This document shows, piece by piece, positions 1 through 9,455 of a DNA stretch of 64,000 nucleotides; the stretch's first letter is position 1, and each line of letters opens with the position of its first letter. Position numbers and translations under genes: made by a program. Source of the DNA: Xenophilus sp. Marseille-Q4582 (GTDB lineage: Bacteria; Pseudomonadota; Gammaproteobacteria; Burkholderiales; Burkholderiaceae_C); assembly GCF_916700565.1 (NCBI RefSeq), contig NZ_CAKAKO010000003.1, positions 434,001 through 498,000 of the forward strand, given 5' to 3'. The notes under the pieces are model-generated. The model did not search any database and was not told where the DNA came from. It worked only from the letters and a program-made list of their open reading frames with translations.

Positions 1-589
1 CAGCGCTGCGCTCGAACAGCTGCGATGAGTCAGAGCACGAAGCCCGCGCGACTTCGCGCGGGCACGCCGGCCTCGCTGCGCTTCTCGCCGCCCCACAAAT
101 CGCCCACGCCGCCCACCCGCAGCCGCCCTGCGAGGACAGGTGGTGACACACGTCGGCGAGCCTGGCCTGTGCTGCGCCCTGCTTCGCCAATTTCGACGCG
201 CCGCAGGCGGGGCGCGCCTGTGAAGCGCTGAGGAGCGCAGCGAAGCCGGCCGCGGGCCTGCCGAAGGACAGGCCCGCTTCGTGAACTGACTCGGCGCAGC
301 TGTTTGAACGGAGCGCGCTGCAGGCGCGCGCAGTGAGTTCTGCGCCGGGCCGGTTTCGCGAGCACCGCAAGGCAGTCGGCGCAGCCGACCGCTTCACTTG
401 AAGCGCCCCGCCTGCGGCCCAGGGGCCTTGGCCGGGCCCCTAGGCAGCTGCTCCCACAACCCACCCAAGCCCGCAGCCCGTGAGCTTCGCACCTAGTAAC
501 CCCACCGCGTTGCACATCCGCCGCATCCAGCGCCGCGCAAGGGCCCGCCCGACAAGCGCCGCCCCGCACTTGTGCGAAGCTCGCCGACC
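1..589. other. gene-free repeat-rich stretch
   Basis: No reading frame here looks like a real protein. The open frames on both strands are arginine/alanine-rich, as expected of random GC-rich DNA. Visible structure: a 9-bp stem hairpin at 42-50/55-63 without a T tract, and a diverged inverted repeat (GAACAGCTGCG-N2-GAGTCAG at 14-33; its reverse complement-like copy at 286-309). The segment resembles dispersed intergenic repeats of Burkholderiales. I see no RNA gene in it. Confidence 0.5.
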
Positions 590-1963
590 ATGTTCCATTC
601 CTTCGCGCCCTGGCTGCCGTCGGTGTCCCAGCATTTCCTGGCCGTCACGCTGGGCCTGCTGGTGTATGTGCTGACCACGCGCGGCCGGCGCGAGCGCCGC
701 GCCCCGGCCAGCGCCATGGCCTGGGTCTTCTCGCTGCTGCTCATGCCCTACGTGGCGCTGCCGGCCTACCTCGTGTTCGGGCAGCGCAAGCTGCGGCCGG
801 CCGCGCAGCCGCGCCTGCCGCGCCATGCACCGGCCGGCCACTGGGCGACCGACATGCTGGAGAGCTTCGGCCTCGCGCCACCCAGCCGCTGCGCCATCCG
901 CATGCATGCCGATGGCGCCGCCGCACGCACCGCGCTGCTCGCGGTGATCGACGCCGCCCGGCAGCGGCTGGACGTGTGCACCTTCATCATCGGCGAAGAC
1001 GCGCTGGGCCACGAAGTGCTGGCGCGGCTGGCCCGCCGCGCCAGCGAAGGCGTGCAGGTGCGCGTGCTGCTCGACGGCTTCGGCGCCCTGCAGATCCGCC
1101 ATCGCCACCTGGACCGGCTGCGCACCGCGGGTGCCCAGGTGCGGGTGTTCCGCCCGCTGTTCACGCTGCGCCGCACGGGCCCGCGCAACCTGCGCAACCA
1201 CCGCAAGTTCACCATCGCCGACGACCAGTGGCTCTGGAGCGGCGGCCGCAACCTGGCCGGCGAGTACTTCGAAGGCAATGCCGCGCATCCGCGCCCCTGG
1301 CTGGACCTGTCCTTCGACATCCGCGGCGACGTGGCGGCCGCCGCGGCGCGCCAGTTCGAGCACGACTGGTCCTCGGTCAGCGGCGAGCCCGCGCGCGACG
1401 TCGCGGCGCTGGCGCCCTCGCGCAGCGGCACCCTGGCCCAGTTGCTGCCGAGCGGCCCCGACCAGCGCGAGGACACGGCGCAGTCGCTGCTGATCGGCGC
1501 CTGCTTCCGGGCCGAGCGGCGCATCCTCGCCATCACGCCCTACTTCGTGCCCGGCGACGGCCTGCAGGACGCGCTGCGCCTGGCCGCGCGGCGCGGCGTG
1601 CAGGTGGACATCGCCATCCCGGCGCAGTCCAACCATGCGCTGGCCGACTTTGTGCGCAGCCGCACCATGCGGCCGCTGGCGCGCGCGGGCGTGCGCTTTC
1701 GCATGCTGCCCTTCATGGCCCATGCCAAAGCCGTGGTGGTGGACGACGACCTGGCGATGGCCGGCTCCATCAACCTGGACCAGCGCAGCCTGCTGCTGAA
1801 CCACGAGGCGGCAGTGGTGTTCTACGACCCTGCGCAGATCGAGTGGCTGGCCCAATGGATCGAGGCCACGGCGTCGGCCGGCGAAAGCTACCGCGTGCGC
1901 GAGCCCGGCCTGGCGCGCGACCTGGCCGAAGGCCTGCTGCTGACGCTGGCCTTCCAGCTCTGA
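590..1963 (+). CDS. cls: cardiolipin synthase (phospholipase D family)
   Basis: Predicted to join two phosphatidylglycerol molecules into cardiolipin at the inner membrane. The 457-residue protein has two hydrophobic N-terminal segments (about residues 10-25 and 42-62), then two PLD domains, each with an HxK(x)4D motif: HRKFTIADD from H204 and HAKAVVVDD from H378. That layout and length fit the Cls family. I chose the ATG at 590; a GTG six codons upstream (572) is possible, and neither has a clear ribosome site. A more general PLD-family phospholipid transferase is the alternative. It appears monocistronic, with mfd starting 164 bases later in the same direction. Confidence 0.88.
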   Translation: MFHSFAPWLPSVSQHFLAVTLGLLVYVLTTRGRRERRAPASAMAWVFSLLLMPYVALPAYLVFGQRKLRPAAQPRLPRHAPAGHWATDMLESFGLAPPSRCAIRMHADGAAARTALLAVIDAARQRLDVCTFIIGEDALGHEVLARLARRASEGVQVRVLLDGFGALQIRHRHLDRLRTAGAQVRVFRPLFTLRRTGPRNLRNHRKFTIADDQWLWSGGRNLAGEYFEGNAAHPRPWLDLSFDIRGDVAAAAARQFEHDWSSVSGEPARDVAALAPSRSGTLAQLLPSGPDQREDTAQSLLIGACFRAERRILAITPYFVPGDGLQDALRLAARRGVQVDIAIPAQSNHALADFVRSRTMRPLARAGVRFRMLPFMAHAKAVVVDDDLAMAGSINLDQRSLLLNHEAAVVFYDPAQIEWLAQWIEATASAGESYRVREPGLARDLAEGLLLTLAFQL

Positions 1964-2127
1964 ACGGCTGCGCGGCCCATGCGGGCGCGAATTCCGCGGC
2001 CCGCGCCGCCGGTCCACCCGCCTGGCCGGAAGGCCACACGCCCTTGCGGCCACCGCCAAGCTTCTAAAATCCGGTGCTCACACCCCTCGCCGCCCGGCGC
2101 GGGGTGTTCTGCATTGCTGCGCCCCGC

Positions 2128-5100
2128 ATGGAACTCCCTCATCTGCACACCGGCAAGCGATTCACGCTGCCGCGCCCTCCTGCGTCCAGTGACGCCTTGC
2201 TGCTGGCCCGCCTGGCCCAGCGCGAACGCGCGGCGGGCCGCGTCACGGCCGTGTTCGCGGCCGAGGCGACGGACACGCAGCGCCTGGTCGATGAGCTGGC
2301 CTTCTTCGCGCCCGAGTTGCGCACCGCCGTGTTCCCCGACTGGGAAACCCTGCCCTACGACAGCTTCTCGCCGCACCAGGACCTGATCAGCGAGCGGCTG
2401 GCCACGCTGTGGCGCATCCTGCAGCGCGATGGGAAAGACGGCGTGGACGTGGTGCTGGTGCCGGCCACCACGGCGCTGTACCGGCTGGCGCCGCCCGCCT
2501 TCATGGCGGGCTACACCTTCCATTTCAAGACCGGGCAGAAGCTGGACGAGGCCAAGCTCAAGGCCCAGCTCACGCTGGCCGGCTACAGCCACGTCACGCA
2601 GGTGGTGAGCCCGGGCGAGTACGCGGTGCGCGGCGGGCTGATCGACCTGTTCCCGATGGGCTCGCTGCAGCCCTTCCGCGTCGACCTCTTCGACGACGAG
2701 ATCGACACCATCCGCACCTTCGACCCCGACACGCAGCGCAGCCTGTACCCGGTGCCCGAGGTGCGCCTGCTGCCGGGCCGCGAGTTCCCGATGGACGACG
2801 AGGCCCGCGCGCGCTTTCGCAGCCGCTGGCGCGAACTGCTCGAGGGCGACCCGACCAAGAGCCGCATCTACAAGGACATGGGCAACGGCGTCGCCACCGC
2901 CGGCATCGAGTACTACCTGCCGCTGTTCTTCGACGAGACGGCGACGGTGTTCGACTACCTGGGCGCGGCCAGCACGGTGGTGCTGCATGGCGACATGGAA
3001 AGCACCTTCCAGCACTTCTGGCAGGACACGCGCGAGCGCTTCCGCCTGGTGCAGGGCGACCCGGAACGGCCCGCGCTCCCGCCCGAGGCGCTGTTCCTGA
3101 CGGCCGAGCAGTTCTACGGCCACACCAAGGCCTACGCCCAATTGGCGATCCGGCCCGCCGCAGCGCTGGCCGAAGGCGAAGCCGCACCGTTCACCGAGTT
3201 CGACACCTTGCCCCCGCTGGCCGTGGTGCGTGGTGCCGAAGACCCGCTCACGCGCCTGAAGGACCACATCCGCAACACGCAGCACCGCGTGCTGGTGCTG
3301 GCCGAAAGCGCCGGCCGGCGCGAAAGCCTGCTGGACTTCCTGCGCGCCAGCGGCGTGAACCCGCCGGCCTTCGATTCGCTGGCCGAGTTCGAACAGGCGG
3401 CCGACGAGAAGATCGGCATCGCCACCGCCGCGATGGCGGCCGGCTTCGTGTGGCTGGAAGCGGGCATCGACTTCGTCACCGAGACCGAGCTGTTCGCCGC
3501 TGCACCCACCACGCGCCGGCGCGGCAAGCGGCAGGAGGCCAGCAGCGACGTCGACGCGCTGATCAAGGACCTGTCCGAGCTCAACGTGGGCGACCCGGTG
3601 GTGCACAGCGCGCACGGCATTGGCCGTTACCGCGGGCTGATGAACATGGACCTGGGTTCGAAGAACGCCGACGGCACGCCCGCCCTGCAGGAGATGCTGC
3701 ACCTGGAGTACGCCGACAAGGCCACGCTGTACGTGCCCGTGTCGCAGCTGCACCTGATCAGCCGCTACACCGGCGTCAGCGCCGACGAGGCCCCGCTGCA
3801 CAAGCTGGGCAGCGGCCAATGGGACAAGGCCAAACGCAAGGCGGCCGAACAGGTGCGCGATGCCGCGGCCGAGCTGCTGAACATCTACGCCCGCCGCGCC
3901 GCGCGCGAGGGCCATGCCTTCCGCTATTCACCGCAGGATTACGAACAGTTCGCCAACGATTTCGGCTTCGAGGAAACGGCCGACCAGAAGGCCGCGATCC
4001 ATGCCGTGATCCAGGACATGATCTCGCCGCGGCCCATGGACCGCCTGGTCTGCGGCGACGTGGGCTTTGGCAAGACCGAAGTCGCGCTGCGCGCCGCCTT
4101 CGTGGCGGTGACGGGCGGCAAGCAGGTCGCCTTCCTGGCGCCCACCACGCTGCTGGCCGAGCAGCACTATCAGACGCTGGTGGACCGCTTTTCCAAGTGG
4201 CCCGTGAAGGTGGCGGAGATGAGCCGCTTCCGCTCTGGCAAGGAGATCACGGCCGCGCTCAAGGGCGTGGCCGACGGCAGCGTGGACATCGTGGTCGGCA
4301 CGCACAAGCTGCTCTCGGAAAAGACGCAGTTCAAGAACCTGGGCCTGCTCATCATCGACGAGGAGCACCGCTTCGGCGTGCGCCACAAGGAGCAGATGAA
4401 GGCGCTGCGCGCCGAGGTGGACGTGCTCACGCTCACGGCCACCCCGATCCCGCGCACGCTGGGCATGGCGCTCGAAGGCCTGCGCGACCTGAGCGTGATC
4501 GCCACCGCGCCGCAGCGGCGCCTGGCGATCAAGACCTTCGTGCGCAACGAAGGCACCGGGGTGATCCGCGAGGCCGTGCTGCGCGAGCTCAAGCGCGGCG
4601 GGCAGGTCTACTTCCTGCACAACGAGGTGGAGACCATCGAGAACCGGCGCCAGAAGCTCGAAGAGATCTTGCCCGAGGCGCGCATCGCCGTCGCCCACGG
4701 CCAGATGCCCGAGCGCGAGCTGGAGCGCGTGATGCGCGACTTCGTCGCCCAGCGCTTCAACCTGCTGCTGTGCTCGACCATCATCGAGACCGGCATCGAC
4801 GTGCCCAGCGCCAACACCATCGTGATGAGCCGCGCCGACAAGTTCGGCCTGGCGCAGCTGCACCAGCTGCGCGGGCGCGTGGGCCGCTCGCACCACCAGG
4901 CGTACGCCTACCTCATGGTGCCCGACATCGAGGGCTTGACCAAGCAGGCCGCCCAGCGGCTGGACGCCATCCAGCAGATGGAAGAACTGGGCAGCGGCTT
5001 CTACCTGGCCATGCACGACCTGGAGATCCGCGGCGCCGGCGAGGTGCTGGGCGAGAACCAGAGCGGCAACATGATGGAAATCGGCTTTCAGCTCTACAAC

Positions 5101-5637
5101 GAGATGCTGGCCGAGGCGGTGCGCAGCCTCAAGGAAGGCAAGGAACCCGACCTGCTGGCCCCGCTGCATGCCGCCACCGAGATCAACCTGCACGCCCCGG
5201 CCCTGCTGCCCGACGACTACTGCGGCGACGTGCACCTGCGCCTGTCCTTCTACAAAAAGCTGGCCACGGCCAAGACGAGCGACCAGATCGACACGCTGCT
5301 CGAGGAAATCGTGGACCGCTTTGGCAAGCTGCCGCCGCAGGCGCAGACGCTGATCGACGTGCACCGCCTGCGCGTGCTCGCGCGGCCTTACGGCGTGGTG
5401 AAGGTCGATGCGGCGCCGGGCGTGATCCACATCGCCTTCAAGCCCAACCCACCCATCGACCCGATGGCCATCATCAGCCTGATCCAGAAGAACCGCCACA
5501 TCAAGCTGGCGGGCAACGACAAGCTGCGCATCGAGCGCGAGCTCAAGGAGCCCAAGGACCGCGCGCAGATGGTGCGCGACGTGCTGCGCTCGCTGGGCCA
5601 GCCGGCCAAGGCCGAGGCGCCGGCTGCCGCGGCCTGA
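2128..5637 (+). CDS. mfd: transcription-repair coupling factor Mfd
   Basis: ATP-driven translocase that removes RNA polymerase stalled at DNA lesions and recruits UvrA. The 1169 residues match the family's usual length. Order: UvrB-like N-terminal module, CarD-like RNA polymerase-interacting domain (about 480-560, LNVGDPVVHSAHGIGRY), RecG-like helicase motor with Walker A GDVGFGKT (K649), DEEH box from D744 and motif TATPIPRTL, then TRG and C-terminal domain. The ATG at 2128 is chosen because MELPHLHTGKRF resembles Mfd N-termini; a GTG 18 codons upstream is less likely. serB follows 73 bases downstream. Confidence 0.97.
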   Translation: MELPHLHTGKRFTLPRPPASSDALLLARLAQRERAAGRVTAVFAAEATDTQRLVDELAFFAPELRTAVFPDWETLPYDSFSPHQDLISERLATLWRILQRDGKDGVDVVLVPATTALYRLAPPAFMAGYTFHFKTGQKLDEAKLKAQLTLAGYSHVTQVVSPGEYAVRGGLIDLFPMGSLQPFRVDLFDDEIDTIRTFDPDTQRSLYPVPEVRLLPGREFPMDDEARARFRSRWRELLEGDPTKSRIYKDMGNGVATAGIEYYLPLFFDETATVFDYLGAASTVVLHGDMESTFQHFWQDTRERFRLVQGDPERPALPPEALFLTAEQFYGHTKAYAQLAIRPAAALAEGEAAPFTEFDTLPPLAVVRGAEDPLTRLKDHIRNTQHRVLVLAESAGRRESLLDFLRASGVNPPAFDSLAEFEQAADEKIGIATAAMAAGFVWLEAGIDFVTETELFAAAPTTRRRGKRQEASSDVDALIKDLSELNVGDPVVHSAHGIGRYRGLMNMDLGSKNADGTPALQEMLHLEYADKATLYVPVSQLHLISRYTGVSADEAPLHKLGSGQWDKAKRKAAEQVRDAAAELLNIYARRAAREGHAFRYSPQDYEQFANDFGFEETADQKAAIHAVIQDMISPRPMDRLVCGDVGFGKTEVALRAAFVAVTGGKQVAFLAPTTLLAEQHYQTLVDRFSKWPVKVAEMSRFRSGKEITAALKGVADGSVDIVVGTHKLLSEKTQFKNLGLLIIDEEHRFGVRHKEQMKALRAEVDVLTLTATPIPRTLGMALEGLRDLSVIATAPQRRLAIKTFVRNEGTGVIREAVLRELKRGGQVYFLHNEVETIENRRQKLEEILPEARIAVAHGQMPERELERVMRDFVAQRFNLLLCSTIIETGIDVPSANTIVMSRADKFGLAQLHQLRGRVGRSHHQAYAYLMVPDIEGLTKQAAQRLDAIQQMEELGSGFYLAMHDLEIRGAGEVLGENQSGNMMEIGFQLYNEMLAEAVRSLKEGKEPDLLAPLHAATEINLHAPALLPDDYCGDVHLRLSFYKKLATAKTSDQIDTLLEEIVDRFGKLPPQAQTLIDVHRLRVLARPYGVVKVDAAPGVIHIAFKPNPPIDPMAIISLIQKNRHIKLAGNDKLRIERELKEPKDRAQMVRDVLRSLGQPAKAEAPAAAA

Positions 5638-5710
5638 TCCCGGCGTGCGCACGCCCCCGACAATCACGCATTCCCGGCCTTTCCGGGCGCGCCCGGCGCC
5701 CCCACCTTCC

Positions 5711-6442
5711 ATGTCTTCCCTGCCCCCGCCCGCCACCGAATTCGCGCCCGGCCTGCACATCCGCGGCATCGTGCCGCCGCTGCGCCTGGCCGACTTCAAG
5801 CTGATCGCCTTCGACATGGATTCGACGCTGATCAACATCGAATGCGTGGACGAGATCGCCGACGCGGTGGGCCGCAAGGCGCAGGTGGCGGCCATCACCG
5901 AAGCCGCGATGCGCGGCGAGATCACCGACTTCAAGGACAGCCTGCGCCGCCGCGTGGCGCTGCTCAAGGGCGTGACCGAAGCCGACCTGATGCAGGTCTA
6001 CCGCTCGCGCCTGCAGCTGAACCCGGGCGCGGCCGAGCTGGTGCTGGCCTGCAAGGCGGCGGGCCTGAAGGTGCTGCTGGTCAGCGGCGGCTTCACCTAT
6101 TTCGCCGACCGCCTGCGCGACCGCCTGGCCCTGGACTTCGCGCGCAGCAACCGGCTGGAGATCGTCGACGGCGCGCTGACCGGGCACATCCTGCCGCAGA
6201 GCTGGGGCGACATCTGCGACGGCGCCATGAAGCGCGAGACGCTGGAGCGCACCTGCAGCCTGATCGGCTGCGAGCCCGCGCAGGCCATTGCCGTGGGCGA
6301 TGGCGCCAACGACCTGGAGATGATGGGCGTGGCCGGCCTGTCGGTGGCCTACCGCGCCAAGCCCAAGGTGCGTGCCCAGGCCAGCGTGGCCATCGACATG
6401 GGCGGGCTGGACCGGCTGCTCACCCTGTTCGAAGGGCACTGA
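5711..6442 (+). CDS. serB: phosphoserine phosphatase SerB
   Basis: Last step of serine synthesis: hydrolyses O-phospho-L-serine to serine. A 243-residue HAD-superfamily enzyme with motif I FDMDSTL (nucleophile D35, acid D37), motif II LLVSGGFT and motif III GDGANDLEM. It lacks the N-terminal ACT domain of some SerBs. Start taken at ATG 5711; an in-frame GTG at 5645 would add a proline-rich tail without homology. It follows mfd in the same direction. Confidence 0.95.
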   Translation: MSSLPPPATEFAPGLHIRGIVPPLRLADFKLIAFDMDSTLINIECVDEIADAVGRKAQVAAITEAAMRGEITDFKDSLRRRVALLKGVTEADLMQVYRSRLQLNPGAAELVLACKAAGLKVLLVSGGFTYFADRLRDRLALDFARSNRLEIVDGALTGHILPQSWGDICDGAMKRETLERTCSLIGCEPAQAIAVGDGANDLEMMGVAGLSVAYRAKPKVRAQASVAIDMGGLDRLLTLFEGH

Positions 6443-6463
6443 ACCGGCCTCGCGCCAGCACGA

Positions 6464-7828
6464 TCAGGCCGGCACGCTGGGCAGCCCGGCCAGCGCCATG
6501 GCCAGTTCCTTCTCGTCGTAGGCCTCGTCGCGCAGTTCGCCGGCGAAGTACTTCTGGTAAGAGGCCATGTCGAAATGGCCGTGGCCGCTGAGGCCGAACA
6601 GGATGGTTTCGCTGCGGCCCTCGCGCTTGCAGCGCAGCGCCTCCTCGATCGCGCCCTTCACCGCATGGTTGGCCTCGGGCGCCGGCACGATGCCCTCGGC
6701 GCGCGCGAAGGCCACGCCGGCGGCGAAGCAGTCGACCTGGCTGTAGGCCACGGCTTCCATCAGGCCCAGCTCCATCACGTGCGACACCATCGGCGCCATG
6801 CCGTGGTAGCGCAGGCCGCCGGCATGCAGGCTGGGCGGCGTGAAGGTGGAGCCCAGCGTGTGCATCTTGGTCAGCGGCGTCATGTGGGCGGTGTCGCCGA
6901 AGTCGTAGGCGTACTTGCCGCGCGTGAGCGAGGGGCAGGCCGCCGGCTCCACCGCCACGATGCGCGATTTGCGCCCGCCGCGCAGCGCATGGCCGATGAA
7001 GGGAAAAGCGATGCCCGCGAAGTTGGAGCCGCCGCCCGTGCAGCCCACCACCACGTCGGGCCAGGCGTCGGCCATCTGCATCTGCTCCATCGCTTCCAGG
7101 CCGATGACGGTCTGGTGCAGCAGCACATGGTTGAGCACCGAGCCCAGCGCGTACTTGGTGTCCTCGCGCTGCACGGCCAGCTCCACCGCCTCGGAGATCG
7201 CGATGCCCAGGCTGCCCGGGTGATCGGGCCGCTCGGCCAGCACGCTGCGGCCGTAGGCGGTCTGGTCCGAGGGCGAGGCCAGGCAGCGCGCGCCGTAGGT
7301 TTCCATCACGGCGCGGCGGTAGGGCTTTTGGTCGTAGGACACGCGCACCTGGAACACCAGCACCTCCATGTCGAACAGGCTGCCGGCGAAGGAAAGGGAG
7401 GTGCCCCACTGCCCGGCGCCGGTCTCGGTGGTCAGGCGGCGGATGCCGGCCTCGGCGTTGTAGAAGGCCTGCGGGATCGCGGTGTTGGGCTTGTGGCTGC
7501 CCGCCGGGCTCACGCCTTCGTACTTGTAGTAGATCCTGGCGGGCGTGCCCAGGGCCTTCTCCAGCCGGTGCGCGCGGTACAGCGGGGCCGGGCGCCACAG
7601 GCGGTAGATGTCGCGCACCGGCTCGGGAATCTCGATCTCGCGCTCGGTGCTGACCTCCTGCTCGATCAGCGCCATCGGGAACAGCGGCGAGAGGTCGTCC
7701 GGTCCCACCGGCTGCATCGTGCCCGGATGCAGCACCGCCGGCAGCGGCTGGGGCAGGTCGGCCTGGAGGTTGTACCAGAACTTGGGCATCTGGTTTTCGT
7801 TGAGCAGGTACTTGGTGGCAACGGCCAT
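6464..7828 (-). CDS. trpB2: TrpB2-type tryptophan synthase beta-like enzyme
   Basis: PLP-dependent enzyme of the TrpB2 branch of tryptophan synthase beta subunits, condensing indole with serine (or possibly O-phosphoserine). The 454-residue protein has the PLP lysine in AGSHKPNTA (K113), a glycine-rich phosphate loop [13 protein letters not shown] and the C-terminal [10 protein letters not shown] motif. The extended N-terminus and length near 450 are TrpB2 traits, against about 400 for TrpB1. No trpA or other trp gene is beside it, so it probably acts in indole salvage. The ATG at 7828 has GGAG upstream on the minus strand. An AraC-type gene diverges from it 150 bases away. The stop is 21 bases from convergent serB. 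Confidence 0.93.
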   Translation of the reverse strand: MAVATKYLLNENQMPKFWYNLQADLPQPLPAVLHPGTMQPVGPDDLSPLFPMALIEQEVSTEREIEIPEPVRDIYRLWRPAPLYRAHRLEKALGTPARIYYKYEGVSPAGSHKPNTAIPQAFYNAEAGIRRLTTETGAGQWGTSLSFAGSLFDMEVLVFQVRVSYDQKPYRRAVMETYGARCLASPSDQTAYGRSVLAERPDHPGSLGIAISEAVELAVQREDTKYALGSVLNHVLLHQTVIGLEAMEQMQMADAWPDVVVGCTGGGSNFAGIAFPFIGHALRGGRKSRIVAVEPAACPSLTRGKYAYDFGDTAHMTPLTKMHTLGSTFTPPSLHAGGLRYHGMAPMVSHVMELGLMEAVAYSQVDCFAAGVAFARAEGIVPAPEANHAVKGAIEEALRCKREGRSETILFGLSGHGHFDMASYQKYFAGELRDEAYDEKELAMALAGLPSVPA

Positions 7829-7978
7829 GACGCACTCCTGAGTGGGGGTTGGTAGCGGATCGGGCGGGGATCCCGGGTTGGCGAATTCATTGTGGGCAGC
7901 CGCCCGCACGGCCGCCAGCCGGAATGCGAAACGCACGATCCGGTTTGCGCAAGCGGCCCGGGCGACTACCATGAAATC

Positions 7979-9082
7979 ATGTCGATGCCCGCGTCCGACT
8001 CGCCTTCCGGCACCGCCCTGCCTGCCCTGGCGGGCGCGGGCTGGACCGATGCCTCGCCCGCCGCGCGGCAGGCCCTGGCCCCCTGCTGCGTGATGGACTC
8101 CAGCGACCTGGACCAGGCCCGCGAGCAGATCGGCCGCATCTACAAGCCGCACGAGCTGAGCGTGGAGGGCCGCCGCCAGTCGCTGCAGGCGCGCATGCAT
8201 CACCGCGCGCTGGGCGCCTCGGTGGGGCTGAGCCGGCTCGCGCATGGGGCGGCTGTGCGCATCGACCCCGACCGGCTGGAGCACTTCTTTCTGGTGCAGA
8301 TGCCGCTCGCCGGCGGTGCGCGCATCCGCCATGCGCAGGGCTGGGTGGACTGCGGCGTGGGGCAGGCCTCGGTGCTGTCGGCCAGCGAACCGGTGCGCAT
8401 GCACTGGTCGGAGCCTTGCGACAAGCTGATGCTGCGCATCGAGCAGCAGCGGCTGCTGGAAGTGCTGCAGGCCCTGCAGGGCGGCGGCCGGGACGACGCG
8501 CGCGCGCCCCTTCGGCTGGCGCCCCTCGTGGACCTGCGCAGCCCGGCCGGCCGCACTTGGTGGCAGCTGATGCACTACCTGGCCGCGCTGCTCGATCCGC
8601 GTGCGCCCGCGCTGCTGCCGCAGCAGGCCGCGATGCTCGAGGAGCATGTGATCTGCGCCCTGCTCACGCTCGCCGGGCCCGCCCTGGCGAGCGCGCCGGC
8701 ACCGCAGCCGCTGGTGCGCGCCCGGCTGCGCCAGCTGGAAGACCACATCCTGGCGCACCTGGCCGAACCGCTGACCTTGACGGCCCTGGCCCAGCAGGCG
8801 CGCACCAGCGTGCGCACCCTGCAGGGCTGGTTCGCGCAGGCGCATGGCATGACCCCGACGGCCTACATCCGCGCGCGGCGGCTGGAACAGGTGCGGCATG
8901 CGCTGCAGCACCCGGGCCCGCAGGCGGCCGTGACCGAGGTCGCGGCGCGCTGGGGCTTCGAACACCTGGGCCGCTTCGCCGCGGCCTACCGCGCGCGCTA
9001 CGGCGAAGCCCCGAGCGCCACCTTGCGGCGGGCGCAGGCGCCAGGCCTCGCGCCCCCGCCACGCTCGCCCGGCCGGCCCTGA
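7979..9082 (+). CDS. AraC-family transcriptional regulator
   Basis: A 367-residue regulator. The C-terminal ~100 residues form the AraC/XylS DNA-binding domain with two helix-turn-helix units ([21 protein letters not shown] and [21 protein letters not shown]). The N-terminal ~240 residues resemble the AraC_binding_2 sensor domain. The chosen ATG at 7979 gives MSMPASDS; an upstream in-frame ATG at 7892 lies in the promoter space shared with trpB2. Divergent placement suggests control of trpB2 or of itself, but the effector is unknown. Confidence 0.88.
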   Translation: MSMPASDSPSGTALPALAGAGWTDASPAARQALAPCCVMDSSDLDQAREQIGRIYKPHELSVEGRRQSLQARMHHRALGASVGLSRLAHGAAVRIDPDRLEHFFLVQMPLAGGARIRHAQGWVDCGVGQASVLSASEPVRMHWSEPCDKLMLRIEQQRLLEVLQALQGGGRDDARAPLRLAPLVDLRSPAGRTWWQLMHYLAALLDPRAPALLPQQAAMLEEHVICALLTLAGPALASAPAPQPLVRARLRQLEDHILAHLAEPLTLTALAQQARTSVRTLQGWFAQAHGMTPTAYIRARRLEQVRHALQHPGPQAAVTEVAARWGFEHLGRFAAAYRARYGEAPSATLRRAQAPGLAPPPRSPGRP

Positions 9083-9182
9083 GGCGGTGCAGCGCCTGCA
9101 CCGCGCCGGCGCGCGGGGCGCCCTGTCACGGCTCCGGCCTGGGCGCCGCACGCGCCGGGCGCGTGGCTATACTGCGCGCACT

Positions 9183-9400
9183 CGTCAGGAGAGAGCCATC
9201 GCACTTCGGTGCAAGGCCGCCGAAGGCGCAGGGCTCGGCCCCGAACGCTCAGGCAAAAGGACTGGCGCGCGCGCCCGTGCAAACGGGCGCTTCCTTGCTG
9301 GAGAGAGGCCACCCGCCGAGGCGGCCCACCGAAGGAGCAAGCCGCGATCCACAAGCCGTGGACCGCTGGCGAATCTCTCAGGTACCCGGGACAGCAGGGG
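9183..9400 (+). promoter_or_regulatory. tandem glycine riboswitch
   Basis: Two glycine aptamers lie in the leader of gcvT. The first (about 9185-9264) has the conserved AGGAGAG, GCCGCCGAAGG and GCTCAGGCAAAAGGAC blocks. The second (about 9297-9397) has GGAGAGAGG, CCACCGAAGGAGCAA and AATCTCTCAGGTACC. Order and spacing match the known cooperative two-aptamer class, which turns gcv operons on when glycine is abundant. It ends about 55 bases before the gcvT start. Confidence 0.95.
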
Positions 9401-9455
9401 TGGCCCGCAGCCCTCACCGGTGGCGGACGTGACTGCCCCTTGACTGGACGCCCCG

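Noticed and set aside
30-569. 179-codon minus-strand frame at the left edge
   Set aside because: Cys/Arg/Gly-rich with no family resemblance; lies in repeat-like intergenic DNA.
1888-5967. Two ~675-codon minus-strand frames antisense to mfd
   Set aside because: Mirror frames of a clear Mfd gene; composition dominated by His, Gln, Arg, Ala.
7829-9151. Long N-terminal extension of TrpB2
   Set aside because: It is antisense to the AraC gene; the ATG at 7828 with GGAG upstream gives the normal TrpB2 N-terminus.
9183-9400. tRNA-like or single-aptamer RNA in the gcvT leader
   Set aside because: Two complete glycine aptamer signatures explain the segment fully.
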